Positions 44,735 through 54,143 of a stretch of 64,000 nt of DNA are shown here, one piece after another. A program made the position numbers and the translations under genes. Source of the DNA: Acetobacter sp. (GTDB lineage Bacteria > Pseudomonadota > Alphaproteobacteria > Acetobacterales > Acetobacteraceae); NCBI RefSeq assembly GCF_022483985.1, contig NZ_JAKVME010000003.1, positions 333,001 to 397,000 of the forward strand, read 5' to 3'. The notes below the pieces were generated by a model. It had not been told where the DNA came from. It saw nothing but the letters and a program-made list of their open reading frames with translations, and ran no database searches. The stretch's first letter is position 1, and each line of letters starts with the position of its first letter.

Positions 44735-45487
44735 ATGACTCAGCGCAGACTGGGCAAGAAGCCCGCGCGTCTGGACCCGCGAACCTACCGTCTTTCCGCT
44801 CCTCTCAGCTTTCGCCTGCCCGTTCCTCCACCAGTGGTGAACTGGGCTCCGGACGTTGACTGGCCGATGTGGCGCAATGATCGTCTTGGCTGCTGCACGC
44901 AGGCGTCTGTCGCATCCGCCATCCGGACATGGACCGGTTCCGCCCTTACGCCGATTATTCTCAGCGATGAGGAAGTTGTCGCCAATTACAGCGCAGAGTC
45001 CGGATATGTTGAAAATGATCCAATGACGGATCGGGGCGCGGTCGAGGTTGAGGTTCTGTCCCGCTGGCGCCGTGAAGGATATGAACGGCCGGGTCAGACA
45101 CGCGATTATCTGACGGCTTTTGGTTATATCAACCCGAAAGACACGCAGTCCGTTCACCGCGCCATCGCCATGCTTGGAGGGCTGTATATCGGCCTGACCC
45201 TGCCCCAGTATGCCTGCGTCGGCAACGATGACTGGATCATCGCCCCCGCCGCCGATAACAGCATCGCGGGCGGCCATGCCGTGTGGCTGCATGGGTATGA
45301 TTCCGACTGGCTCTATCTCAATACATGGGGTGGGGCGCGCCGTATGTCATATGATTTTTTCACGACGCGCTGTGATGAAGCCTATGGTCTGATTTCCCGT
45401 CAGAACTGGACGGGTCTGAAAGGCGTTTCCCCGGAAAACGAAACGGTGGATGCACTCGTCGAGGAACTGAAGGCATCGATCGCTTAA
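44735..45487 (+). CDS. Papain-like (C1 family) cysteine peptidase
   Basis: About 250 residues without a signal peptide. The catalytic Cys is in LGCCTQASVASAI (Cys53 or Cys54), His181 in AGGHAVWLHGYD and Asn196 in YLNTWGG, the order of papain-fold enzymes. The usual Gln-x5-Cys oxyanion segment is weakly kept (DRLGCCTQ). Probably intracellular. The ATG at 44735 follows GGAG at 44720; an in-frame ATG at 44708 is an alternative. Substrate unknown. Confidence 0.8.
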   Translation: MTQRRLGKKPARLDPRTYRLSAPLSFRLPVPPPVVNWAPDVDWPMWRNDRLGCCTQASVASAIRTWTGSALTPIILSDEEVVANYSAESGYVENDPMTDRGAVEVEVLSRWRREGYERPGQTRDYLTAFGYINPKDTQSVHRAIAMLGGLYIGLTLPQYACVGNDDWIIAPAADNSIAGGHAVWLHGYDSDWLYLNTWGGARRMSYDFFTTRCDEAYGLISRQNWTGLKGVSPENETVDALVEELKASIA

Positions 45488-45556
45488 AGGTGCAGCCCCG
45501 AAAATATTCATGATTGTCAGCGGGGGTGTTTCGCAACCGGCATTCTGCGCGGGACG

Positions 45557-46324
45557 TTATTCCTCGCCGCCGGCAATGATCTGCAAACGGGACGGTGAGG
45601 GGACGGTGATCTCGTGGCCAGTGCCTGTTGCGATCAGACCTTCCCGTCTCAGGCCGCTGATCGTCCGGCTTACGGTCTCCACGGTCAGCCCCAGAAAATC
45701 GGCGATGTCCGCGCGTGTCATGGGGAAATGGAGTCTGGCGTTTTGCGGAATGTCATCACCGTAAAGCTCGGCGATCTGGCTGTGAAGAAAGCTGGCCACT
45801 CTCTCTCGGGCGGTCTTGCGTCCGAGAAGCAGCATCTGGTCCTGCGCGGCGACCAGTTCGTTGGCGGCTTCGTTACGCAGGCGCCGTTCCAGACGAGGGA
45901 ATTCGTCGATCAGGGTTTCAAGCCGTTCGCGTGAGAAGCGGCAGAGACGGACCTGATCAATGGCTTCAGCGCCGAACGCGTACCGGTCCGATGCGGCAAG
46001 TCCGAGGAAGTGACCGATACTTACGAACCCCGTGATCTGCCTGCGTCCGTCGGGAAGTGATTTGAAGAGCTTTACCGTGCCGGAGGTGATGTTGAAGAAC
46101 TCGCCAGCGGGAGAGCCTTCTTCTATGAACTCTCGTCCCGGCGGGATTGTCACGCGCACGGCTGCCTGTGCGAGCTGGGCCAGTTCATCATCATTCAGGG
46201 CGCTGCAAATGCCATGCGCCCTGACTTCACACACAGAGCAGGCCTGACACCCGTCCATTCCGGCGATGACGATTCGCCGCGGGGCTGACTGACTGTTTCC
46301 GGCTGTCAGGGCAGATACTGACAT
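45557..46324 (-). CDS. fnr: FNR-type Crp/Fnr transcription regulator
   Basis: 255 residues. N-terminal cysteines Cys26, Cys29, Cys32 and Cys40 plus Cys128 form an oxygen-sensing [4Fe-4S] ligand set. A cNMP-like beta-roll follows, then a helix-turn-helix with MTRADIADFLGLTVETVSRTISGLRREGLI; the E-x2-SR recognition motif predicts TTGAT-N4-ATCAA sites. Two such sites occur in the next 600 bp. It would control genes for low oxygen. Confidence 0.92.
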   Translation of the reverse strand: MSVSALTAGNSQSAPRRIVIAGMDGCQACSVCEVRAHGICSALNDDELAQLAQAAVRVTIPPGREFIEEGSPAGEFFNITSGTVKLFKSLPDGRRQITGFVSIGHFLGLAASDRYAFGAEAIDQVRLCRFSRERLETLIDEFPRLERRLRNEAANELVAAQDQMLLLGRKTARERVASFLHSQIAELYGDDIPQNARLHFPMTRADIADFLGLTVETVSRTISGLRREGLIATGTGHEITVPSPSRLQIIAGGEE

Positions 46325-46429
46325 GATGTGTCTTTCTCTCCTGCCGGATGCGGCATTCTGTTGTCTGAAGCTCGGCCTTCTCTAGCGCGAATGGGTGCGG
46401 ATCACACCCCCTGAGATCGGGTGACAGCC

Positions 46430-46443
46430 TTGATTTAAATCAT
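46430..46443. promoter_or_regulatory. FNR-like box upstream of fnr
   Basis: TTGATTTAAATCAT has one mismatch to TTGAT-N4-ATCAA, 106 bp upstream of the fnr start codon. Autoregulation is possible. Confidence 0.6.
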
Positions 46444-46884
46444 TGTGAAAATGATACGACGTCTGACGCTGACAAACCTGAACCTGTCCGCGCAAGAGAA
46501 GAGGCGTGTTGGCGCGGTATTCCCGGCGTTGTAACGCAGCGCTCCTTTTGGCCCCGTCAAGGCGGCGGCCTGTTAACCTGCGGATCAGACTCTCTCCGGT
46601 ATAAACAGACGTATCCATTGCGCTGTCTGGCCAGAGACGAGAAAAAACATCTATTTTACAGCATATTGCGTGATGTCATGGGTGATAGGTAGAGCTGCCT
46701 TCAGGCGGAAGGCCAGTCGTCCGGTCCCTCCGGTCGCTGAGGTGTCTTGCCTTACGCTGTGAGAGCACTGGCAGGCTGAATATCTGGATACCGAGTGTTG
46801 CCGGATTTTCCGTTATGCATTCCGGACCGGGCTGATCGCTTTACTGTTGCAGAAAGAACTCACCCTTGCGGAAGTTGTGACGAA

Positions 46885-46898
46885 TTGATTCAGATCAA
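46885..46898. promoter_or_regulatory. Perfect FNR box upstream of ompW
   Basis: TTGATTCAGATCAA matches TTGAT-N4-ATCAA exactly, 64 bp before the ompW start codon, a spacing compatible with activation. The regulator gene lies on the other side of the same intergenic region. Confidence 0.8.
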
Positions 46899-46962
46899 CG
46901 CCGTTAATACTCGGGGTATGGTTTCAGCGGCGCATATTACAGTTTGATAAGAGTAACGTCCC

Positions 46963-47754
46963 ATGATGAAGACCGGATCCTTTCTGGCCACCACGGTGCT
47001 GGCCGCCAGCGCACTCTGCGGCACGGCCCACGCTCAGACAGTTGCCGTGCCTCCGGCCGGCGCTTCCGCCTATGTCAACGCACCCGTGGCAGCTCCGGTC
47101 GCGGCTCCGGTTGATCGTAGCGGTCACTGCGGCATCTTCGAGACCTGCTCCAGCACAAAGATCGGTCTTGGCAGGGGCGATTTCATGGTGCGTCTGTCCG
47201 GCGTCGGCATCCTGCCGCAGGACCGTGACAGCAAGGTCAGCCTGAACGGTCAGCATCTGCCGGGCGCGCACATCTCCACGACAAATCAGGCGATGCCTGA
47301 GCTGACTCTCGAATACTTCTTCACTGACAATCTTTCGCTGGACCTGATCGCTACCAGCACCCGTCATGAGGTTGCCGGTCACGGTGGCGCTCTGGGCGCG
47401 AAGACGGACGTCGGTTCCGCATGGGTGCTGCCGCCGACCCTGACGGTCGCCTGGCATTTCCGTCCGCATAAGCGCTTCAACCCTTATGTCGGTCTCGGCG
47501 CCAACCTGACCTGGTTCCACAGCATGCACGGCGCTGACGGCCTGAAGCTGAATTCCGGCTTTACCGGTGGCCCGTCGGTCAATGCCGGTTTCGACTACCA
47601 GATCGTCGGCAACTGGTTCTTCAATGCTGACGTAAAGCAGGTCTTCATGCGTATGCACGCATGGGCGCAGAACTCGGCTGAGACCGTCCGTATCCGCGCT
47701 CACGAGTCCCTCGACCCGACCGTGGTTTCGGCTGGTATCGCTTACCGCTTCTGA
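46963..47754 (+). CDS. ompW: OmpW family outer membrane protein
   Basis: A 263-residue protein with a signal peptide (cleaved near AHAQT) and an eight-stranded beta-barrel. FMVRLSGVGILPQDRDSKV, LTLEYFFTDNLSLDLIA and the ending SAGIAYRF are OmpW features. The Pro/Ala-rich stretch at 30-50 is longer than usual. OmpW forms a small hydrophobic channel. Expected to be induced under low oxygen through the upstream FNR box. Confidence 0.93.
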   Translation: MMKTGSFLATTVLAASALCGTAHAQTVAVPPAGASAYVNAPVAAPVAAPVDRSGHCGIFETCSSTKIGLGRGDFMVRLSGVGILPQDRDSKVSLNGQHLPGAHISTTNQAMPELTLEYFFTDNLSLDLIATSTRHEVAGHGGALGAKTDVGSAWVLPPTLTVAWHFRPHKRFNPYVGLGANLTWFHSMHGADGLKLNSGFTGGPSVNAGFDYQIVGNWFFNADVKQVFMRMHAWAQNSAETVRIRAHESLDPTVVSAGIAYRF

Positions 47755-47766
47755 TCCTTGCGCACT

Positions 47767-47801
47767 GCTCCATCATTCCGGTTCGCCGGTGGTGATGGAG
47801 C
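47767..47801 (+). terminator. Hairpin after ompW, likely terminator
   Basis: GCTCCATCA / TGATGGAGC with an inner CCGG/CCGG, 12 bp after the ompW stop. It lacks a long T-run. Confidence 0.5.
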
Positions 47802-48115
47802 GGGTTGCATGGAATTGGTCCGCGCCAAACAGTTTGTGAGATTGGCGCGTGTCCGGAATATCCGGTCGATCACATCGAGCAGTGTTCCCGCGTGTGATCC
47901 GCACGACAGTCCCGTCCCGAGGGCATCGTACCCCGGATTCGGGCTGCTTCTCGTGGCTCAAAGCCACAGCCCGTCCGGTAAGGCAGCCGCATGTTGCGCG
48001 GAACTTTGCCCGTGATATTTCAAAAACAGTTCGATAGGCCCCAAGACGTTCTGGGGCGGGCTTTGCTCCCCGAATTTTCAGAGAGCATGTTTCTGACAAA
48101 CAGAGAGAGCCAGCC
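47802..48115. other. Intergenic region between convergent ompW and EEP genes
   Basis: About 310 bp without a gene. A short palindromic CCCC-rich repeat lies near 48038-48075 (GGCCCCAAG...CTGGGGC). Confidence 0.4.
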
Positions 48116-48859
48116 CTATTCAGCCGGTGTCGTGGTCTCTTCATGTGCGGCAGACACGGCAACGCCCGGTCGGAGCGTGACCATGATCGGTCTGTGATCA
48201 GACGCGAAAACCGGCAGCACCTCGGCATTTTCGCAAACCGCGCCCCTGATCAGGCAGCGGTCGATCCGGATCGGGACCAGATCAACCATCCTGTGAGTGG
48301 GCGCGCGCGGGCCGACATCCGAGAAGCCCGGCACCAGTGTTGGTCCAACCAGATTGAAATCCCCCAGAATGGCGGCGGGAGCTGGAAGAATGGCGGAGAG
48401 ACGCCGAAGCTGCCGCCGGTTCATGATCTGCCCGTGTGACAGGTGGACGTTGGCGACCGTGAGGGAAGGCAGGCGAATGATCTGCGCGATGCGCCTCACG
48501 ATCATGCCGGATGGTATTACGCAGGTGCGGGGCGCACGGGAAAAAGGCGTGCGGCTCCAGCAGGCAACACCGTGAATCCGGCCGGGCAGCGGAGAGCGGG
48601 CGTAATATCCGCCCACCAGATCGGGAAGCTGGTCGATTTCCTGCGTTGCTTCCTGCATCAGAAGCAGGTCGGGCTTTTCCCGCTCCAGAAGGGTCAGTAC
48701 GTCCCGGATGCTGGCTCCGACACTGTGCAGCAGATTCCAGCTGATGATCCTGATCTCGGCATCGCCTTGTCCGGTGATGGTCGTTGCAATCCTGCCGCGC
48801 AGACGGGGGCGGCGACGCATCCGTTTGAGAAGGGGTTTCAGCTTGGGCGCGGCCATCAT
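48116..48859 (-). CDS. Endonuclease/exonuclease/phosphatase family protein
   Basis: A 247-residue protein with EEP-fold motifs: RIISWNLLHS, LLLMQEAT (metal-binding Glu), NVHLSHGQ, ILGDFNLVGP (Asp-x-Asn) and FASDHRPIMV (Asp-His). The basic N-terminus (MKRMRRRPRLRGR-like) may interact with nucleic acid or membrane. Substrate may be DNA, a phosphoinositide-like lipid or other phosphoester. Its start overlaps the permease stop upstream, giving a two-gene operon. Confidence 0.85.
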   Translation of the reverse strand: MMAAPKLKPLLKRMRRRPRLRGRIATTITGQGDAEIRIISWNLLHSVGASIRDVLTLLEREKPDLLLMQEATQEIDQLPDLVGGYYARSPLPGRIHGVACWSRTPFSRAPRTCVIPSGMIVRRIAQIIRLPSLTVANVHLSHGQIMNRRQLRRLSAILPAPAAILGDFNLVGPTLVPGFSDVGPRAPTHRMVDLVPIRIDRCLIRGAVCENAEVLPVFASDHRPIMVTLRPGVAVSAAHEETTTPAE

Positions 48860-49923
48860 GTCTCCGATGTCTTGCGGTCTTGTGGCAGGTCAGCGACGCG
48901 ACCGGCGGCGAATTCAACGATCAGGATATAGCCGACCGCAAGCAGGACCGGACCGAGAAAGATGCCGAGTCCGCCGAACGCCAGCACACCGCCGATCACC
49001 CCGATGAGTGTCAGCAGGTAGGGGAGTTGTGCGCCGCGCGCGATGAAGATCGGGCGAATGATATGATCCGCGCCGGAAATCAGGATGATCCCGTAAAGCG
49101 CCAGAAAGATGCCGCGCCAGAGATGCTCGGACATGGCCAGCCAGACGGCGGCCGGAACCCAGACCAGTGGCGCGCCGATCGGGAGCACGGAAAGAAACGC
49201 GGCCAGAGTGCCGAAAAGAACGGGCTCGGGGACGTGGACGATGGAAAAGCCGACACCCGTCAGCATGCCCTGCACGATCGCCGTGCCGAGCAGGCCATAC
49301 ACGGTTCCCCTGACGGTTCCGCCGACAATGCGCAGGATGCGGTCCGCGTGGCGACCGGCGACGCGGCCGATCAACTGACGGATGGTGCGCCCCAGGGAAT
49401 CGCCGCTCAGCCAGAAGAAGAAGGCGATGAACAGGGCCATCGCCAGATGCAGGCCGCCGTTCGCCAACTGCATGAGAATGGAAATGAAGGACTGGGCGAT
49501 ATCGCCGGCATAGGGGCGCAGACTCTGCCCGATATGGCTGAGATCCTTGCCCGCCTGATCCCATGCATGCGTGGCCTCGGCGCCTGCAAGGGGGAGCCTG
49601 CTGAGCCATGCCGGGACCGGGGGCAGACGCAGATTGGGCAGGAACGTGTCTGTCAGGTCGGACAGGACCTGCGGTGCGTCGGCCAGACCTTTGGAGGTGA
49701 TGCCTGCAATGGGCACGACGATGCAGATCGTGCTGAGCACGGTCATGCAGATGGCGGCCGTTACCGGACCGACATAGCGTCTCAGTCTGAGCAGGATGGG
49801 CCAGGTCACGAAGGTCAGGATGGCGGCCCACAGAATGGCGGAGAGAAAGGGCGCGGTGACGACCACGCACCCGTAGGCCACGCCGAGTATCAGCAGCCCG
49901 GAAATGAGTCGTTCAGCGTTCAT
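48856..49923 (-). CDS. AI-2E family transporter (PerM-like)
   Basis: About 355 residues, eight predicted TM helices. LISGLLILGVAYGCVVVTAPF begins the first helix. The C-terminal part GILILISGADHIIRPIFIARGAQLPYLLTLIGVIGGVLAFGG-type segment is typical of the family, whose members export AI-2 or act as ion antiporters. The ATG at 49923 is preferred to a GTG at 50016 because it places the first helix at the N-terminus. Confidence 0.85.
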   Translation of the reverse strand: MNAERLISGLLILGVAYGCVVVTAPFLSAILWAAILTFVTWPILLRLRRYVGPVTAAICMTVLSTICIVVPIAGITSKGLADAPQVLSDLTDTFLPNLRLPPVPAWLSRLPLAGAEATHAWDQAGKDLSHIGQSLRPYAGDIAQSFISILMQLANGGLHLAMALFIAFFFWLSGDSLGRTIRQLIGRVAGRHADRILRIVGGTVRGTVYGLLGTAIVQGMLTGVGFSIVHVPEPVLFGTLAAFLSVLPIGAPLVWVPAAVWLAMSEHLWRGIFLALYGIILISGADHIIRPIFIARGAQLPYLLTLIGVIGGVLAFGGLGIFLGPVLLAVGYILIVEFAAGRVADLPQDRKTSET

Positions 49924-50225
49924 GACGCCCGAATCCTGCGTTTCGTTGCTCGGTTTCGCAGGATCGCCTGCGCGCACGTCTTTTCCGGGATGAAAAGCCG
50001 AGGATTTTGGAAACACATTCTGCGATGTCTGTCACGCTTCGAATGTGTGGTGGCTCAGGCGCGGAGGCACAAAATTGCGCCAGGCCCGCCTTACAATCGC
50101 CCGATTCATTCGTTCAGCGTCACAATTTTATCATATCGCAAATTATAGACACTTTACACCCCGTAATATTAACGTATTATTGACGAATAATCCTATCCAG
50201 AAACAGTGTCTCAAGGAATGACGAA
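49924..50225. promoter_or_regulatory. Divergent promoter region of permease and XRE regulator
   Basis: About 300 bp; no gene. It becomes strongly AT-rich from 50120 to 50200 and includes ATTATT-GACG-AATAAT at 50176-50191, a small palindrome that could bind the adjacent regulator. Confidence 0.45.
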
Positions 50226-51098
50226 ATGGCTGCTGTGACAATGCGTCTGAGCGAAATCGGACAGCAGCTGCGTGCTTTTCGTCTTGAATCGGGTATGAGG
50301 GCGGACGAAATCGCCGCCCGCCTCGGTGTGTCCCGTGCCGCTCTCTACAGGTACGAGAAGGGCGAGGTGATCAAACTCGACACGGTTCAGAGACTGGCCG
50401 AGCTGCTTAAAGTTTCACCACTCACGCTTCTCGGGATCGGCGTGGAATATTACAGTCGTCCCCTCAGCTTCTTCGAGCGTGTGCGGCAGGTTGAGGAGGA
50501 GGCCGACCAGATCCTCCAGATCAGTGATCCGGTGGCCTATCTGGTGACCTCCCCCGAGTATGATTCCATCCTGAACCGCGCGATTGCGGAGCAGGTGGAA
50601 AACAAACAGCTGATTGAGCAGTATCAGGAGATTTTCACGGCACGGCGGGAGAGCTACCGCCTCCGCCGTCCGACGATGATCACCATGCTGAGCGAACAGT
50701 CGATCGAGCGTTTTCTGCAGCGCGGCGTGGGCGAGGCGATCACCATGTCGGATGAACTGCGTAACGAGGCGCGCAAGGTGGCGGCGATGGAAATCGGTCG
50801 TATTGCCGAACTGATCGAAGCCGAGCCGATCGGTCTTCAGTTCAGCCTGCTCGCGGACGTGGAAAGCACGACCAACTGCATCCTGATGCGGGGCCGCGAG
50901 CGAATGATGCTGGCGATCAACCCGTTCCGCTGCGACATGTCTCCTGCCGCGACGACCGGCGTGTCGCTCGTGACCAGCGCTCCGGAAGCGGTCAACGCCC
51001 ATCAGCGGGTGATCGAAGTACTCTGGGCGGAATCCTGCAAGGGCAGGCAGGCGGCGGAACGTCTGCGCTCCCTGCTTGCACAGCACGCCATCCAGTGA
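50226..51098 (+). CDS. XRE family transcriptional regulator
   Basis: 290 residues. The N-terminal HTH (residues about 10-65: LRAFRLESGMRADEIAARLGVSRAALYRYEKGE) is followed by a long helical region of about 220 residues not recognised as a known sensor. The position 42 bp upstream of a sulfurtransferase and cystathionine lyase pair suggests a role in sulfur control, but this is inferred. Confidence 0.85.
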   Translation: MAAVTMRLSEIGQQLRAFRLESGMRADEIAARLGVSRAALYRYEKGEVIKLDTVQRLAELLKVSPLTLLGIGVEYYSRPLSFFERVRQVEEEADQILQISDPVAYLVTSPEYDSILNRAIAEQVENKQLIEQYQEIFTARRESYRLRRPTMITMLSEQSIERFLQRGVGEAITMSDELRNEARKVAAMEIGRIAELIEAEPIGLQFSLLADVESTTNCILMRGRERMMLAINPFRCDMSPAATTGVSLVTSAPEAVNAHQRVIEVLWAESCKGRQAAERLRSLLAQHAIQ

Positions 51099-51140
51099 TT
51101 CACTCCTCCTCTCCGCAGGCAGCGGAGAGGAGTCGAATCC

Positions 51141-52022
51141 GTGTTACAGCCTCTAATAGGTGCCGATACGTTGAAGGATGCGCTCGCATCCGGAGACGTC
51201 ATCCTTCTCGATGCAACCGCCAGACTGCCCGGCGAGCAGACCGACCCGGAAGCGGCTTTTCTGGCCTCCCGTCTGCCCGGCGCACGCCGCTTCGACATCG
51301 AGCTTTTTTCCGATCCAGAGCAGTCACTCCCGCATATGGCTCCCGCCGCCGGACGTTTCGCGCGGCTGGCGGGTGAACTCGGACTGACCCGCGACAGCAT
51401 GATCGTTGTCTACGATCAGGGTAATATCGCCTCTTCCTGCCGCGCCTGGTGGCTGCTGCGTCTGTTCGGCCATGAGCGGGTGTTCATTCTCGATGGCGGG
51501 CTGCCCGCATGGCGCGAGGCGGAGGGCCAACTGGAGCAAGGCGACCCTTCACCTGTCGTTGCCACGCAGTATGTGCCTCGCCTGACGACCGCCCTGATCA
51601 AGGGACTGGGCGACATGCTCGTTCTCTGCTCCTCTGACGCGGATGACGTCATTCTCGACGCCCGTTCTGCTGGCCGCTTCACCGGCGAGGCTCCGGAACC
51701 ACGGGCCGGACTGTCGTCCGGGCATATGCCGGGAGCCCGGAATATTCCCTTTGGTGAACTGCTGGACGAAAACAGACGCTTCCTGCCTAAGGCGGCGTTG
51801 CGGGAACGCTTCGAAAAAGCTGGTGTCGAGACCCTTCAGACACCGCTCATCGCCACATGTGGATCGGGGATGACGGCTTCCGTGATCGTGGTCGGCGCCG
51901 TGCTTGCGGGTTACGGGACCGTCTCTCTCTATGACGGTTCGTGGGCGGAATGGGCTGCCACACCTGACGCACCCATCGTAAAGGGAGAAGCGTCATCCGA
52001 CAGGGAGCGGAACGGATCATGA
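51141..52022 (+). CDS. sseA: Thiosulfate/3-mercaptopyruvate sulfurtransferase
   Basis: A 293-residue protein of two rhodanese domains. The active-site loop of the second is CGSGMTA (Cys240), the form typical of 3-mercaptopyruvate sulfurtransferase. The first, inactive domain includes VYDQGNIASSCRAWWLLR. GHMPGARNIPFGEL is typical. GTG start. Its stop overlaps the next gene (ATGA), so the two are cotranslated. Confidence 0.9.
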   Translation: MLQPLIGADTLKDALASGDVILLDATARLPGEQTDPEAAFLASRLPGARRFDIELFSDPEQSLPHMAPAAGRFARLAGELGLTRDSMIVVYDQGNIASSCRAWWLLRLFGHERVFILDGGLPAWREAEGQLEQGDPSPVVATQYVPRLTTALIKGLGDMLVLCSSDADDVILDARSAGRFTGEAPEPRAGLSSGHMPGARNIPFGELLDENRRFLPKAALRERFEKAGVETLQTPLIATCGSGMTASVIVVGAVLAGYGTVSLYDGSWAEWAATPDAPIVKGEASSDRERNGS

Positions 52023-53233
52023 CAGGAGAAGACAGGGTCGCGGCGGGCTGGGAGCAACTGAACGCCCGGCTGGTGAAAATCGGGCGCCCCGATGTACATG
52101 ACGAAGCGTTTCGCGGGACCGGCACGCTGGTCAATGCGTCGGTTTCCCGAGGTTCGACGGTGCTGTTCCCCGATCTGGACACCATGCGGCGTGTCGGTGC
52201 TGAACGCTATGAGCATACACCGATCTACGGCGCGATGGGTTCCGCCGTGCAGCACGATCTGGAGCGGGCCATCGCGATGGTCGAGGAGGGGCGAGATACG
52301 CAGATCGTGTCGTCCGGTCTCGCCGCCTGCACGACGGCGCTGCTGACATGGACCAGTTCGGGCGGCCACTGTCTGTTGCCGGATTCCTGCTACGGTCCGA
52401 CCCGACGGTTTGCCGACACCATGCTGCGGCGGTTCGGTGTGGAGACGACCTATTACGATCCCATGATCGCGGAAGAGCGGTTGCGCGGACTCATGCGGCC
52501 GAACACGCAGGTCGTGTTCGCGGAAAGCCCCGGCAGTCATACGTTCGAAGTGCAGGACGTCTCCATGCTGGCCCGCGTGGCGCATGAAAGCGGGGCGCGG
52601 GTGCTGCTCGACAATACATGGGGCTTCGGAATTTTCATGCCGTTCGCGCATGGAGTCGATGTGTCGATTCAGGCGCTGACCAAATATCCCGGCGGCCATT
52701 CTGACGCGATTCTGGGCGCCATCACCGTCGGTTCCGAGGAAGACTGGCATATGCTGCGGGACGCGGCGATCCAGTTGGGGCAGCTTGCCGGACCGGATGA
52801 CTGCTGGCTGACACTGCGCGGCCTTCGGAGCATGGGCGTGCGTCTGGCGCGGCAGGCCCGTACGGCGTGGCGGGTGGCGTGCTGGCTGCGTGAGCGGGGA
52901 GAAGTGGCGCAGGTGCTCTATCCCGCGTTCGTCGAGTGCCCGGGGCACGAGTTCTGGGAGCGGGATTTCTCTGGTGCCGGTCCGTTGTTCACCGTGGTCC
53001 TGACGTCCAACCATGACAGGGTGGCCATGGAGCAGTTGATCAACGGTCTCCGGCATTTCGGGATAGGAGCATCCTGGGGCGGCTATGAAAGTCTGGTGCT
53101 GCCCACAACGGGAGGCGTGTCACGCTCCCTGCCTGACGCACTGCCGGAGGGGCCGGCCTTCCGGCTGGCGATCGGACTGGATGACGCGGCGGATCTGATT
53201 GCCGATCTGGAGAGCGGTTTCTCGCGTTTGTAA
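52019..53233 (+). CDS. metC: Cystathionine beta-lyase-like PLP enzyme
   Basis: A 404-residue fold type I Cys/Met metabolism enzyme. The PLP lysine is Lys222 in ALTKYPGGHSD. YEHTPIYGAMGSAVQHDLERAIA and VFAESPGSHTFEVQD are characteristic of the MetC branch. It would cleave cystathionine to homocysteine, or act as a desulfhydrase supplying the sulfurtransferase. Operon with sseA. Confidence 0.9.
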   Translation: MTGEDRVAAGWEQLNARLVKIGRPDVHDEAFRGTGTLVNASVSRGSTVLFPDLDTMRRVGAERYEHTPIYGAMGSAVQHDLERAIAMVEEGRDTQIVSSGLAACTTALLTWTSSGGHCLLPDSCYGPTRRFADTMLRRFGVETTYYDPMIAEERLRGLMRPNTQVVFAESPGSHTFEVQDVSMLARVAHESGARVLLDNTWGFGIFMPFAHGVDVSIQALTKYPGGHSDAILGAITVGSEEDWHMLRDAAIQLGQLAGPDDCWLTLRGLRSMGVRLARQARTAWRVACWLRERGEVAQVLYPAFVECPGHEFWERDFSGAGPLFTVVLTSNHDRVAMEQLINGLRHFGIGASWGGYESLVLPTTGGVSRSLPDALPEGPAFRLAIGLDDAADLIADLESGFSRL

Positions 53234-53268
53234 CGGAACGGGTCGGGTGCAGGATTGACCGGAAAAGG

Positions 53269-53283
53269 GAACCAATGTAGAAC
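53269..53283. promoter_or_regulatory. SOS (LexA) box upstream of lexA
   Basis: GAAC-N7-GAAC, the reverse reading of the alphaproteobacterial LexA site GTTC-N7-GTTC, 48 bp before the lexA start. Autoregulation expected. Confidence 0.85.
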
Positions 53284-53331
53284 AAATCCGATTCCGCACA
53301 CAGATGAGACATTGGCAGAGGACCGGACTCG

Positions 53332-54030
53332 ATGCTCACACGCAAACAGCATGAACTGCTGCTGTTCATCGATTCCTATCTTGGCCAGACAGGATTCTCT
53401 CCTTCATTCGATGAAATGAAGGATGCGCTGGGGCTGAAATCCAAATCAGGCATCCATCGTCTGATCTCGGCTCTGGAGGAGCGGGGTTTTATCCAGCGGC
53501 GGCATAATCGGGCGCGTGCGCTGGAAGTGCTGCGCCTGCCTGAACCTGTCCATCTGTCCGCAACAGACGCTTCCCACTCACTGAATGTCATCAAGGGTGA
53601 TTTTTCACAGCGTCTTGCTGGCGTGAAGACGGGAGAAGCCGCGGCTTCCGTGAGCCTGCCGCTCTATGGCCGGATCGCGGCGGGCCTGCCGATAGAAGCG
53701 CTGAACGATCACAGCGAGCAGGTGGAAGTGCCGATGGCCCTTCTCGGTCAGGGCGAGCATTATGCTCTGGAGGTCGCTGGCGATTCCATGATCGAGGCGG
53801 GTATTCTGGACGGTGACACCGTCATCATCCGTCGCGAGGACAATGCCGAGAATGGTGAGATTGTTGTCGCCCTGATTGACGATGCGGAAGTGACTCTCAA
53901 AAGGCTACGGAAGAAGGGCAATACTGTCGCCCTTGAAGCCGCCAACCCTGCTTATGAAACACGGATTGTTCCGGCTGAGCGTCTGAAGATTCAGGGACGG
54001 CTGGTCGGGTTGCTGCGCACATATCACTGA
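53332..54030 (+). CDS. lexA: LexA repressor
   Basis: 232 residues. The winged helix is at 1-65, starting [16 protein letters not shown]. Self-cleavage site Ala117-Gly118 in [10 protein letters not shown]. Catalytic Ser152 in [11 protein letters not shown] and Lys190 in AEVTLKRL. Controls the SOS response. Confidence 0.97.
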   Translation: MLTRKQHELLLFIDSYLGQTGFSPSFDEMKDALGLKSKSGIHRLISALEERGFIQRRHNRARALEVLRLPEPVHLSATDASHSLNVIKGDFSQRLAGVKTGEAAASVSLPLYGRIAAGLPIEALNDHSEQVEVPMALLGQGEHYALEVAGDSMIEAGILDGDTVIIRREDNAENGEIVVALIDDAEVTLKRLRKKGNTVALEAANPAYETRIVPAERLKIQGRLVGLLRTYH

Positions 54031-54143
54031 GGAAAGACAAACTGTTCTCTTTGGACAGAAGCTTTCATCATAAAACAGCAGTTTGCGGGCCGCCCTGTTC
54101 CAGCAAGGCGGCGTTCCCTGAAGGGTTTGCCTGACAGGCAGTT

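Larger units (their letters stand above)
46325..46962. other. fnr-ompW intergenic region
   Basis: These 638 bp hold no confident gene; a 78-codon minus-strand frame at 46382-46618 has no recognisable features. Two FNR-type sites are present. The rest contains the divergent promoters of fnr and ompW. Confidence 0.5.

Noticed and set aside
46382..46618. 78-codon minus-strand frame near fnr
   Set aside because: No ribosome-binding site or recognisable features; overlaps the fnr regulatory region and an FNR-like site.
48880..50148. 422-codon plus-strand frame opposite the AI-2E permease
   Set aside because: Highly polar Asp/Gly/Gln-rich translation typical of a shadow of a hydrophobic membrane protein.
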